Positions 1-6,079 of a DNA stretch of 7,978 nt are shown here, piece after piece. A model generated the notes under the pieces. It saw only the letters and a list, made by a program, of their open reading frames with translations, was not told the origin of the DNA and did no database searches. The position numbers were made by a program, and so were the translations under genes. The DNA comes from Bacillota bacterium (GTDB lineage Bacteria > Bacillota_I > Bacilli_A > Erysipelotrichales > Erysipelotrichaceae), in contig JAEWIH010000128.1 in NCBI GenBank assembly GCA_023387245.1, positions 1 through 7,978 on the forward strand. The letters are read 5' to 3'. Numbering within the stretch: position 1 is the first letter of the stretch; the number at the start of each line of letters is the position of its first letter.

Positions 1-728
1 CTTATGTAGAAAATAGACTTCTAGAATATTGGTCGCCAGATCAAATATATAATAGAGGTTGTGATAATAACCTTAAATTACCCTCTACATCAACGATATA
101 TAGATTCATTAAAAATAATAAATTACCAAAAATAACAATAAACCATTTAAGAAGAAAAGGACAATTTAAAAGACCAGCAGAGAAAAGAGGGAAATTTAAT
201 GATGGTGGTAGAAGCATTAAGAAAAGACCTAAAGAAATATATAAGAGAGAAGAATTGGGACATTGGGAATGTGACACAGTGGAATCTGGAAGAATCGATC
301 ATAAAAGAAAAAGTAAATATTGTTTTGTAACTTTAGCAGAAAGAAAATCTAGATTTTATACTGCGATATTGGTATCAGATCGAACAGAAAAAAATGTAAC
401 TGTGGCTATAATTAATGCATTAAGAGCATTTCCAAAACATCTAGTAAAAACAATTACTTTTGATAGAGGTAAAGAATTTTCCGGGTATAAGGAGATTGAA
501 GAGAAATTAGAATGTAAAACATATTTTTGTGATTCGAATTGTGCATGGCAAAAAGGAACAAATGAAAATTCTAATGGATTATTAAGAGAATTTTATCCCA
601 AGGGAATGGATTTATCCAAAGTAGATGAGGAGGAACTAAAAAATAATTTAGCTCTACTTAATAATAGACCTAGAAAGTGTATAAAATATAAAACACCCAA
701 TGAAATTATTTTTAATAACTCACATTAG
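1..728 (+). CDS. IS30-family transposase, 5' end cut by window edge
   Basis: DDE transposase that would mobilise the surrounding IS element. The frame (codons starting at base 3) is open from the window edge to TAG at 726-728, giving about 241 residues of the C-terminal part; a start at TTG 255 would be artificial because conserved IS30 sequence precedes it. Visible upstream are YVENRLLEYWSPDQIYNRG (bases 3-59) and STIYRFIKNNKLP, the usual N-terminal region before the catalytic core. The core follows: GHWECDTV with the first Asp at 273-275, TFDRGKEF with the second Asp at 462-464, and WQKGTNENSNGLLREF with the catalytic Glu at 564-566. The end, LNNRPRKCIKYKTPNEIIF, is also typical. All three catalytic residues are present, so this part looks intact; whether the N-terminus is whole cannot be seen. 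Several Cys replace residues that I recall as Gly, Tyr or Arg in relatives. Confidence 0.95.
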   Translation, partial: YVENRLLEYWSPDQIYNRGCDNNLKLPSTSTIYRFIKNNKLPKITINHLRRKGQFKRPAEKRGKFNDGGRSIKKRPKEIYKREELGHWECDTVESGRIDHKRKSKYCFVTLAERKSRFYTAILVSDRTEKNVTVAIINALRAFPKHLVKTITFDRGKEFSGYKEIEEKLECKTYFCDSNCAWQKGTNENSNGLLREFYPKGMDLSKVDEEELKNNLALLNNRPRKCIKYKTPNEIIFNNSH

Positions 729-760
729 GTGTTGCGTTTGATTTGACAAATTATCTATTA
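1..760 (+). mobile_element. IS30-family insertion sequence, right-hand part
   Basis: The transposase defines the element. Directly after its stop lies GGTGTTGCGTTTGATTTGAC (729-748) continuing into AAATTATC. This resembles the GTTGC..TT.ATTTGA type of right terminal inverted repeat that I recall for IS30 relatives, which often starts at or near the transposase stop. The left end lies outside the window, so the inverted-repeat pairing and the target duplication cannot be checked. The right boundary is approximate, between about 755 and 811. Confidence 0.6.
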
Positions 761-763
761 AAA

Positions 764-810
764 AAGATGAAAACATCTATTATGATATTTTCATCTTCTT
801 TTGTTTTTTG
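764..810 (+). terminator. hairpin with T-rich tail after the transposase
   Basis: Perfect 10-bp inverted repeat: AAGATGAAAA at 764-773 and TTTTCATCTT at 788-797, with a 14-base loop, followed by a T-rich run CTTCTTTTGTTTTTTG (795-810). The position 36 bases after the transposase stop fits a factor-independent terminator. The stem holds only two G-C pairs and is therefore weak. The left arm is preceded by an A-run, so it could also act on minus-strand transcripts leaving the broken cassette at 881-1638. Confidence 0.45.
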
Positions 811-829
811 TCCACACAAATTTGGTGGA
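811..829. repeat. near-perfect palindrome TCCAC-a-CAAATTTG-GTGGA
   Basis: Bases 811-829 read the same on both strands except for one extra A at 816. Arms TCCAC (811-815) and GTGGA (825-829) flank the self-complementary CAAATTTG (817-824). It sits just past the T-rich tail downstream of the IS30 transposase. It may be an operator, part of the IS end, or a symmetric insertion target; nothing in the sequence decides between these. Confidence 0.4.
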
Positions 830-880
830 GAGACTAAATAATTAATATTTGTATCTTTTATCAATATTTAAAAATGTATA

Positions 881-1109
881 TTATGAATTCTTTTCTTTTT
901 CTTCTTTAATAAATTTTTTTATAGAATAAGATAAATAAACATTTAGGATTATAGAACACAAAAGATAACAAATAATATCATACATTGTGTGTTTGTATAA
1001 TAACAGCCATAATAACATTGTTCTAAGAGGTAAAGCAGATATTTGTAATTGGAAATTTAAATCATAATCAAATTTATATTTTATTTATTATTTTTTTTAA
1101 AAGACTCAT
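881..1109 (-). pseudogene. small two-helix membrane protein, frameshifted
   Basis: Reading from ATG 1109-1107 gives MSLLKKIINKI and then TAA at 1076-1074. Skipping one A in the AAAA run at 1079-1082 restores a frame that runs to TAA at 881-883, giving a product of about 75 residues. The restored part contains FDYDLNFQLQISALPLRT, then two hydrophobic stretches (MLLWLLLY and MYDIICYLLCSIILNVYL), then a charged tail KKFIKEEKEKNS. This is a short membrane hairpin with a lysine/glutamate-rich C-terminus. It begins 11 bases after the stop of the broken secreted-protein gene on the same strand, preceded by an AGAAGAA sequence that could be a weak ribosome site. A small membrane protein directly after a small secreted one is the layout of many bacteriocin/immunity pairs; that role is inference only. 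I recognise no family. Confidence 0.5.
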
Positions 1110-1120
1110 GTCATATTCTT

Positions 1121-1638
1121 CTAAAAATTAAATATACATTTACCTGAATTTACTAAAATTAATACTCCAACTACTGATATATTAATTACTGGAACATTCG
1201 CTGCCAACCATTTTGATGCTGCATCTCAACCAAATTTAGTAAATACAGCTTCAAAGCCTTTAGCAATAGTTTTTGCACTTATTGAAAAAGTTAGATCGCT
1301 AACCGTTTTATCGATAACACATCTGATAAAATCGTTTAGTATTCCTCCAGGAATCCCTCCTGAGTATAATGGAGCATAATTTCCGTCACATGTTGGATAA
1401 CCTACATCTCCTGGAAAACAACCTGGAACATATTTATATTTTAGATATTAATTCAAATTTAATGTTATTAATATTGTTAGCATTTTCTACTAGCCAAATT
1501 CCTTCATTGTCTATATATGAAAGTGTCGGGTATGTTGTTATTGATTTGTGATTTCGCATTAATAGATAAGGTGGTTAAAACATTCATCAAACAAATGCAT
1601 AATAAAAATAATAAAAACTGGTTAATTCTATTTAACAT
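1121..1638 (-). pseudogene. secreted cysteine-containing protein, degraded
   Basis: ATG 1638-1636 follows an AAAGAGGC ribosome site. The first frame gives MLNRINQFLLFLLCICLMNV and LTTLSINA, a clear Sec-type signal peptide, then hits TGA at 1506-1504. A second frame, entered between about 1574 and 1507, reads TLSYIDNEGIWLVENANNIN and stops at TAA 1436-1434. A third frame, entered by skipping one A at 1439-1442, reads KYKYVPGCFPGDVGYPTCDG, then a Gly-rich stretch with GGIPGGILNDFIRC, then AKTIAKGFEAVFTKFG. There a TGA (1228-1226) sits where Trp would fit, followed by DAASKWLAANVPVINISVVG and TAG at 1123-1121. The repaired product would have about 170 residues, at least four Cys after the signal peptide, and an amphipathic/hydrophobic C-terminal half. 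It was probably exported, perhaps as a membrane-active toxin or bacteriocin. I cannot name a family. Three separate lesions argue for true decay rather than a sequencing slip. Confidence 0.6.
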
Positions 1639-1993
1639 TATAAATGCCTCTTTATTATAACATATTAAAAACTAGAATAAACCAATTTTATCGCCGTTCT
1701 TATGCCTAGAATAAATATAAATTAAAAGATATAAATTCAAAACCGTCATACTAAATGCCACCAATCTAAACTTGAAGTGATATTTAAAAAACTAATATCG
1801 TGGAACTAACTTATTTAATCGCTTTCACTATAACAAAAAATAAACGTCTTTCAATTTTATTACTATATAAAAAATCATAATTTATAGAATATTTACAAAG
1901 TAAAAACAGAATTTCAATTATAGACAATATAATCAAAATTTTGTTTTTAATATTATTTTAAATGATCTTTACCGATTTTTATTAAATTAAAAT
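1639..1993. other. AT-rich spacer, possible gene remnant at 1811-1957
   Basis: No intact gene or RNA gene is visible between the exporter stop and the secreted-protein pseudogene. The minus strand is open from 1957 to TAA 1813-1811 for 48 codons without an ATG. It encodes a hydrophobic stretch (ILIILSIIEILFLLC) followed by FLYSNKIERRLFFVIVKAIK. That last part reads like a protein C-terminus, so it may be the tail of a lost gene, but it could also be chance. A short inverted repeat, GATATT at 1779-1784 with AATATC at 1794-1799, lacks a T-run. No strong terminator is seen after the exporter gene. Confidence 0.35.
1672..1715 (-). repeat. two copies of TTTATTCTAG upstream of the secreted-protein pseudogene
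   Basis: The plus strand carries CTAGAATAAA at 1672-1681 and again at 1706-1715, 34 bases apart start to start. Read on the minus strand, two direct TTTATTCTAG repeats lie 34 to 77 bases upstream of the pseudogene start. This could be a regulator site or chance in AT-rich DNA. A TATAAT at 1654-1659 lies too close to the start codon to be a convincing -10. Confidence 0.3.
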
Positions 1994-3673
1994 TTATGCC
2001 TTTTCGATATTGGCTAAATCAATATATTGTTTATATTTAGCATGAGAGTTATATAAGTTTTCATGAGTATCATCTCCTGTAATAATTCCGTTTTCAAAGA
2101 ATATAACTCGATCAACATATTTAACTGTAGACAAGCGATGAGCAATCGACAAAACGATTTTATTAGCATAATATTTGTCAATCATAGTAAAAATTTGATT
2201 TTCTAAATTAGCATCTACAGCAGATGTAGATTCATCCATTAAAATCATTTCTTTTTTAGCCAATATAGCTTTAGCTACTAAAATTCTTTGTTTTTCTCCA
2301 GTAGATAAATTTTTGCCACCCATCCCAAAATCAACTTGATGTATAGAATTATTAGTTAAATTGAATTTTTCTGCCAAATTTAATTCAGTTAATACATTAT
2401 TAGTTTGAACATTATTTAATTCTTTTTGTCCTAATTTTAAAAATTGTTCTAAATTTGAATAAACAATGCTATTTTCTTGAGGAATTAACGCAATGTTATC
2501 TCTTAAATTACTAATGTTATAATTTTGTAAATTTTGATTATTAACTAAAATTTCGCCATCATATTCATTATAGAAACCCAGTAATAATTTAAAGATAGTC
2601 GATTTACCAGCCCCTGATTCGCCGACAATAGCTACTTTTTCTCTGGCTTTGATATTTAAATTTAAGTTATTAATGACATTAGTTTGGTCATATTTAAAAG
2701 AAACATTTTTAAATTCTATTTGTTGAATACTGTTTAAGTTTTCGTTTCCGTTTGATTGTTCAGATTCTAATTCTAAATAAGAATTAATTTCTTCATAATT
2801 AGCTGTTGCTCTTTGCTTATCAGCAAAAAATGAGCTAATCCCAGTAACTGGTGTTAATAATTGAAATACATATAATAAATAAGCAATTAAAGTGCCAACA
2901 GTAATAGCTCCATCGCTTACTCTACGACCGCCAAACATAAAAATCACTGCGATAATACCTATTACAACTAATAACAAGAAAGGTTGGATAAAAGCGTTGA
3001 CTTTATTGTTTTTTGATGAGAATTCTTTAATTCGATCATTGTTTTCGTCAAGATTATTACTGATTTCTTGTTGGGCGTTTAATGATTTAAGATAAAGTAT
3101 GTTATTAAAAATATTTGATAATTTTTCAATATAATTCGCATTTTCTTTTTGGAATGCATTTGCGTATTTTCCTGCAAAAATAGTCACAGGTATAATTACA
3201 ATAGCTAATATTGGCAATAATACTAGTAATAATAAAGATAGATTTGTATCTAATTTAAACAAAAAGAAAAGGGTAACGGCTAAAATTGCTAGAGCATTAA
3301 TAAAATTTGGCAATGACTTAGCTTTATATTCTTGAATGGTTTTGATATTGTTATCAATATGACTAGGTATTTTGCCGATGCTTAGTGTATCTAAACTCTT
3401 AGCTTTGGCGTTTAATATTCTGTTAATAATTTGATTCCGTAATTGATGTGATTCTAGCTCTGCAATATCAACAAAATTAAAATTTCCGAGTGTTGTTAAT
3501 AGTGCTTGGATAATGAATAAACCAACTACTAATACTTGATTATTAACGAAATTAAAAACAGCTTGTGAATTATCAATAATTTTGCTGATAGTAAACGGTA
3601 TAAATGAACCGATTATAGCAGAAACCAAAATAAAAATAATTCCTAGTGATAATTTAATTTTTTGATTATTCAT
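1994..3673 (-). CDS. ABC exporter, half-size (membrane domain fused to ATPase)
   Basis: ATP-driven exporter half-molecule that should work as a homodimer in the cytoplasmic membrane (BmrA/LmrA/peptide-exporter type). Residues 1-300 form the membrane domain, with hydrophobic segments near 8-29, 46-66, 124-139, 145-167, 230-249 and 257-277. The ATPase domain follows: A-loop Tyr328, Walker A GESGAGKST 351-359, Q-loop Gln399 in IPQE, signature LSTGEKQR 456-463 (a variant of LSGGQ), Walker B MILMD 476-480 with catalytic Glu481, and switch His512 in AHR. All key residues are present and the length of 559 is slightly short but complete. There is no N-terminal C39 peptidase domain, so it would not cleave a leader itself. 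The ATG at 3673 has AGAGG seven bases upstream and overlaps the previous gene by 8 bp. As the last gene of the operon it probably exports the system's product; a multidrug pump is the alternative. Confidence 0.93.
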   Translation of the reverse strand: MNNQKIKLSLGIIFILVSAIIGSFIPFTISKIIDNSQAVFNFVNNQVLVVGLFIIQALLTTLGNFNFVDIAELESHQLRNQIINRILNAKAKSLDTLSIGKIPSHIDNNIKTIQEYKAKSLPNFINALAILAVTLFFLFKLDTNLSLLLLVLLPILAIVIIPVTIFAGKYANAFQKENANYIEKLSNIFNNILYLKSLNAQQEISNNLDENNDRIKEFSSKNNKVNAFIQPFLLLVVIGIIAVIFMFGGRRVSDGAITVGTLIAYLLYVFQLLTPVTGISSFFADKQRATANYEEINSYLELESEQSNGNENLNSIQQIEFKNVSFKYDQTNVINNLNLNIKAREKVAIVGESGAGKSTIFKLLLGFYNEYDGEILVNNQNLQNYNISNLRDNIALIPQENSIVYSNLEQFLKLGQKELNNVQTNNVLTELNLAEKFNLTNNSIHQVDFGMGGKNLSTGEKQRILVAKAILAKKEMILMDESTSAVDANLENQIFTMIDKYYANKIVLSIAHRLSTVKYVDRVIFFENGIITGDDTHENLYNSHAKYKQYIDLANIEKA

Positions 3674-4223
3674 AGAAAACCTCTTTTTTAAGTGTGATAA
3701 ATTTTTTAATTGTTTCGTAACAATATGAATTTATTGTATAAAATAAATCGTGGTTAAGATTTTTATAATTTTGTAATGGATTAATATATCCAATTAGTCC
3801 ATCTGTTCTTTTTTGTAACAATAAAAAAGAAATATGTTGCTTGATATTTTGATATTTATCCGGACTAAAAGTTAATATGAAAATAATTATAATTGAAGAA
3901 ATGTATAAATTATATTTATGATTATAATATGTAATCAATCCATTTAATAAAAAATAGTTATCTTCAATAAAAACTTTATTAGCTGAATATGAATAATTAT
4001 CTATTCTATAATTAATGATATTTATAATCTCGTCTTCTTTAATAACTACAAAATTCAAAATACTATTGACTGTATCGTCATTATTTTTGAATAAAGATTC
4101 ATAGTAAAAAATTTTAATTAAAAGAAAGTAAGGGTTGTTGGTGTTTTCATTTATTAGCGATTTAAATTTTTCTATATCATCTAAGCAGTTGATATATTTA
4201 GTAATATTATTTAAAATCCTCAT
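3666..4223 (-). CDS. helical protein of unknown function, related to the 286 aa protein
   Basis: I do not recognise a named family for this 185 aa protein by itself. It is rich in Asn, Ile and Tyr and looks all-helical and soluble, although residues 104-120 are hydrophobic (YNLYISSIIIIFILTFS). Its C-terminal part carries RTDGLIGYIN (139-148) and, after a gap, D-L-F-Y-T-I-N-S (159-166). This parallels RLDGGIIPHIN (247-257) and D-L-Y-H-T-T-S (268-274) in the 286 aa protein, with similar helices before it. It therefore looks like a diverged copy of the C-terminal half of that protein, with His replaced by Tyr/Thr. Translation is coupled: its ATG shares ATGA with the stop of the preceding gene, with GGAG 8 bases upstream of the start, and its end overlaps the exporter start by 8 bp. 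A role in processing, carrying or protecting against the operon's product is inference. Confidence 0.8.
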   Translation of the reverse strand: MRILNNITKYINCLDDIEKFKSLINENTNNPYFLLIKIFYYESLFKNNDDTVNSILNFVVIKEDEIINIINYRIDNYSYSANKVFIEDNYFLLNGLITYYNHKYNLYISSIIIIFILTFSPDKYQNIKQHISFLLLQKRTDGLIGYINPLQNYKNLNHDLFYTINSYCYETIKKFITLKKEVFYE

Positions 4224-4909
4224 TTCAGTTTCTCCATTAAAAGTTGAATACTAAAATTCGAAATATTATTAAAATTTTTAGAATTTATTACTTTAGCTAG
4301 TTGTTCTAGATTTGGTGCTAAATAAAATAAGCAACAAAAATCATTAATATTATTAGTTAATAAAAATTGATTATTATAATAATTAATTAAATTATTTAAA
4401 TCTTTTGAATTTAAATTTTTGAAATTAGTTATAAAATAAAATAATATAAAAGGCTCATATTCTAAATTAATTTGATTTAAGTTTGTAAGCATATTATTAA
4501 TTCTATTTTCAATCAATTTATTATAATTCCTAAAATCGGCACTTTTAATAAAATCTAGTTTTGATAAATAATATAAATCTAAAGCATTAAATTCTCTTTT
4601 TATTAAAAAAGGAATTGAAATCTCGTTAAAATTAACAGAGTGTTTAATATTATAATAATCTAAAAACCATAATATATATAAAGTTTTAACAATTAGTTGT
4701 TCATTAGTATATAAAACATTTTCAATCTCAATCTTGTCAGAGATTTTTGAAAACAAATTAGTTATTTCTTCGTTTAAAGATATTAATCCAAAAGAGATGC
4801 CAACACTTAAATAAAATAATTCATCAAAATAATCATAAATATTTATTTTTTTTGTAATTGTTTTTTTGTATTGATTGTAAATTTTGGTAAGTATTATCTC
4901 TTTATCCAT
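4220..4909 (-). CDS. helical protein of unknown function, middle member of the trio
   Basis: A 229 aa, AT-codon-driven protein (many Asn, Ile, Lys, Tyr), predicted to be mostly helical and without a signal peptide. Hydrophobic stretches such as LFYLSVGISFGLISL (31-45) look like buried helices rather than clear membrane spans. A central segment, NALDLYYLSKLDFI (108-121), can be laid beside SYMDFYSITHELMYI (158-172) of the 286 aa protein: D-x-Y is shared while the Thr-His pair is replaced by Ser-Lys. Homology to that protein is therefore possible but weak by eye. The ATG at 4909 overlaps the previous gene by 16 bp, with AAAGG about 11 bases upstream. It ends with TGA inside an ATGA overlap with the next gene, which is good evidence that TGA is a real stop codon in this genome. 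Its function is unknown; it was probably retained as a subunit beside its neighbours. Confidence 0.8.
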   Translation of the reverse strand: MDKEIILTKIYNQYKKTITKKINIYDYFDELFYLSVGISFGLISLNEEITNLFSKISDKIEIENVLYTNEQLIVKTLYILWFLDYYNIKHSVNFNEISIPFLIKREFNALDLYYLSKLDFIKSADFRNYNKLIENRINNMLTNLNQINLEYEPFILFYFITNFKNLNSKDLNNLINYYNNQFLLTNNINDFCCLFYLAPNLEQLAKVINSKNFNNISNFSIQLLMEKLK

Positions 4910-5754
4910 ATATCAATCATACCTTTCACTACTGATGTTGTATGATATAAGTCATCAAAACTTAATTTCTGTTTTTTGGCATAATTTATATGAGGAATTA
5001 TTCCGCCATCCAAACGCATATTATTATTTATTTTTAATATCGCTTCTTTAATGATAATTAATTCTTTGTCTTCGAATTTAAAATCTAATAGACCAAGACA
5101 TAATATTAGTTCAGCCATAATATCAATATGACCATCAAGAATAATAAATGATAATAAATCTAATAAATATTTTTTAGTCGTTTCTAAATTTAGATTGTAT
5201 TGATCTAAAGTACATTTTTTATATTTGATTAAGAAATATATATACATTAATTCATGGGTTATGCTATAAAAATCCATATAACTTAATAAATTAATATTTT
5301 TCTTATTTCCTAAAACAGTTGCTTTATTAAAAACAAAAATTTCGTCTAATGGATAATCATAATATATAGACAAAAAACAAATGGTTTCAATCATCCTGTA
5401 AGGATTTTTAATAAATAAACTAGCATAATCACAAATGTTTAAATGCTTAAAAATACTTTTATTTTTAGTTTGAATATAAAAACTATCAACCGATAATAAA
5501 GCAATATAGAAATCGGGATGATTATTTAGTAAATAATCCCAATCAAAATTTTCGATTTTATGATGTAGAAACTTAACTAATTGATTATAAAAAAAAGAGT
5601 CAGTATTAAGAAAATTAGTTAAAAAACATAATTCACAAAATGGTTTAAAATCATCGATGATATTTGATTTAGCATATTCAACATCAAAATCATTTAAATG
5701 TTCTAACAACCAGTTTGTAATATTTTTATCTATATGTATTAATAATTTTTCCAA
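4894..5754 (-). CDS. 286 aa helical protein, DUF6895-like (tentative)
   Basis: All-helical, apparently cytoplasmic protein with no signal peptide. Three motifs stand out: DFYSITHELMYI (161-172), LDGHIDIMAELILCLGLL (206-223), and RLDGGIIPHIN (247-257) followed by DLYHTTSVVKGMID (268-281). From memory these match the layout of the uncharacterised DUF6895 family (about 290 aa: a Thr-His-x-x-x-Tyr segment, an acidic helix, then an Asp-Gly...Tyr-His-Thr-Thr end). I cannot verify that here. The regular helix pairs would suit an alpha/alpha-toroid or repeat fold, and the conserved His residues (167, 271) are candidates for catalysis or metal binding; both points are inference. The start is TTG at 5754: AGGAG lies seven bases upstream and an in-frame TAG lies just before it, with no in-frame ATG between. 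The gene follows the 65 aa gene by 51 bp and overlaps the next gene by 16 bp. Confidence 0.8.
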   Translation of the reverse strand: MEKLLIHIDKNITNWLLEHLNDFDVEYAKSNIIDDFKPFCELCFLTNFLNTDSFFYNQLVKFLHHKIENFDWDYLLNNHPDFYIALLSVDSFYIQTKNKSIFKHLNICDYASLFIKNPYRMIETICFLSIYYDYPLDEIFVFNKATVLGNKKNINLLSYMDFYSITHELMYIYFLIKYKKCTLDQYNLNLETTKKYLLDLLSFIILDGHIDIMAELILCLGLLDFKFEDKELIIIKEAILKINNNMRLDGGIIPHINYAKKQKLSFDDLYHTTSVVKGMIDIWIKR

Positions 5755-5761
5755 TCTAATA

Positions 5762-5768
5762 CTCCTTG
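5762..5768 (-). promoter_or_regulatory. ribosome binding site fixing the TTG start of the 286 aa gene
   Basis: CAAGGAG on the minus strand, seven bases before TTG 5754-5752. It is among the strongest Shine-Dalgarno sequences in the operon, and it decides the start because the frame offers no ATG. A 10-codon reading frame (ATG 5771 to TAA 5739) overlaps both this site and the start in another frame. It has no good ribosome site of its own. Confidence 0.7.
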
Positions 5769-5805
5769 CATAAAAATATAGCTATCCTTTGAGTACGCTA
5801 TTTGA

Positions 5806-6003
5806 TTATGCTAACGACAATGACGGTAACGGTTTGTCTTTTTTATTTTTAGCTTTAATAACCAAAGCATATCCTTCCCAAACCATTACAAAATGCCCCG
5901 CTCTAACTGTATTATCGTTATCTACGATATTTTTGCTTAACGCAAATCCAATATACTTTCTATTTTCACAATCCAATTTTGTATATTTTTCAAGTTTTTT
6001 CAT
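5806..6003 (-). CDS. 65-residue basic small protein, first gene of the operon
   Basis: Starts at ATG 6003 with AGAGGA eight bases upstream and ends with TAA at 5808-5806. The product has 11 Lys and 2 Arg against 7 acidic residues (about +6), one Cys (12) and one Trp (42). The N-terminal third, MKKLEKYTKLDCENRKY, is charged. The middle, GHFVMVWEGYALVIKAKN (36-53), alternates like beta strands, and the end is KPLPSLSLA. There is no signal peptide and no double-glycine leader; AG at 35-36 is the nearest thing. As the first, smallest product before three proteins of unknown function and an exporter, it could be the peptide precursor that they modify and export. Equally, the strand-rich middle could be a small folded beta protein with a regulatory or binding role. 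A shadow frame on the other strand covers the same DNA, but the ribosome site and promoter support this one. I recognise no family. Confidence 0.65.
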   Translation of the reverse strand: MKKLEKYTKLDCENRKYIGFALSKNIVDNDNTVRAGHFVMVWEGYALVIKAKNKKDKPLPSLSLA

Positions 6004-6026
6004 AATTAAGTCCTCTTCTTTATTTT

Positions 6027-6047
6027 GTTAAATAAATGGAATTTAAC
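6027..6047. promoter_or_regulatory. inverted repeat in the leader of the five-gene operon
   Basis: Arms GTTAAAT (6027-6033) and ATTTAAC (6041-6047) pair perfectly over 7 bp around a 7-base centre. It lies between the predicted transcription start (about 6062) and the first start codon (6003). As DNA it could be a repressor operator; as RNA it would form a small hairpin in the 5' leader. A competing short pairing, AATGG/CCATT, overlaps it. Confidence 0.45.
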
Positions 6048-6059
6048 CCATTGAATAGC

Positions 6060-6079
6060 TATGATCGCATTATATCATA
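6060..6079. promoter_or_regulatory. inverted repeat straddling the operon -10 box
   Basis: TATGAT at 6060-6065 and ATCATA at 6074-6079 form a 6-bp inverted repeat with an 8-base centre covering the TATAAT (-10) of the minus-strand promoter. A dimeric repressor bound here would block transcription. It may also be chance in AT-rich DNA. Confidence 0.35.

Noticed and set aside
41..277. Minus-strand reading frame of 78 codons with hydrophobic content
   Set aside because: It lies antisense to the transposase frame, which is open through this region and encodes recognisable IS30 motifs.
1369..1551. Plus-strand frame of 60 codons
   Set aside because: Shadow of the minus-strand secreted-protein pseudogene, whose signal peptide and downstream segments explain the region better.
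1654..1659. TATAAT as the -10 box of the secreted-protein pseudogene
   Set aside because: Only 16 bases before the start codon, so the transcript would begin inside the ribosome site, and no matching -35 is seen.
2892..3095. Plus-strand frame of 67 codons
   Set aside because: Antisense to the transmembrane part of the ABC exporter; no ribosome site or family signal.
5739..5771. 10-codon leader frame overlapping the TTG start
   Set aside because: No adequate ribosome site of its own; probably chance.
5778..5801. ATAGC/GCTAT hairpin followed by TTTTT between the 65 aa gene and the 286 aa gene, as an attenuator
   Set aside because: The stem has only 5 bp with a 14-base loop, too weak to call, although partial termination after a first small gene would make sense.
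5789..6031. Plus-strand frame of 80 codons covering the 65 aa gene
   Set aside because: The minus-strand frame has a ribosome site, a promoter and operon context; the plus frame has none of these.
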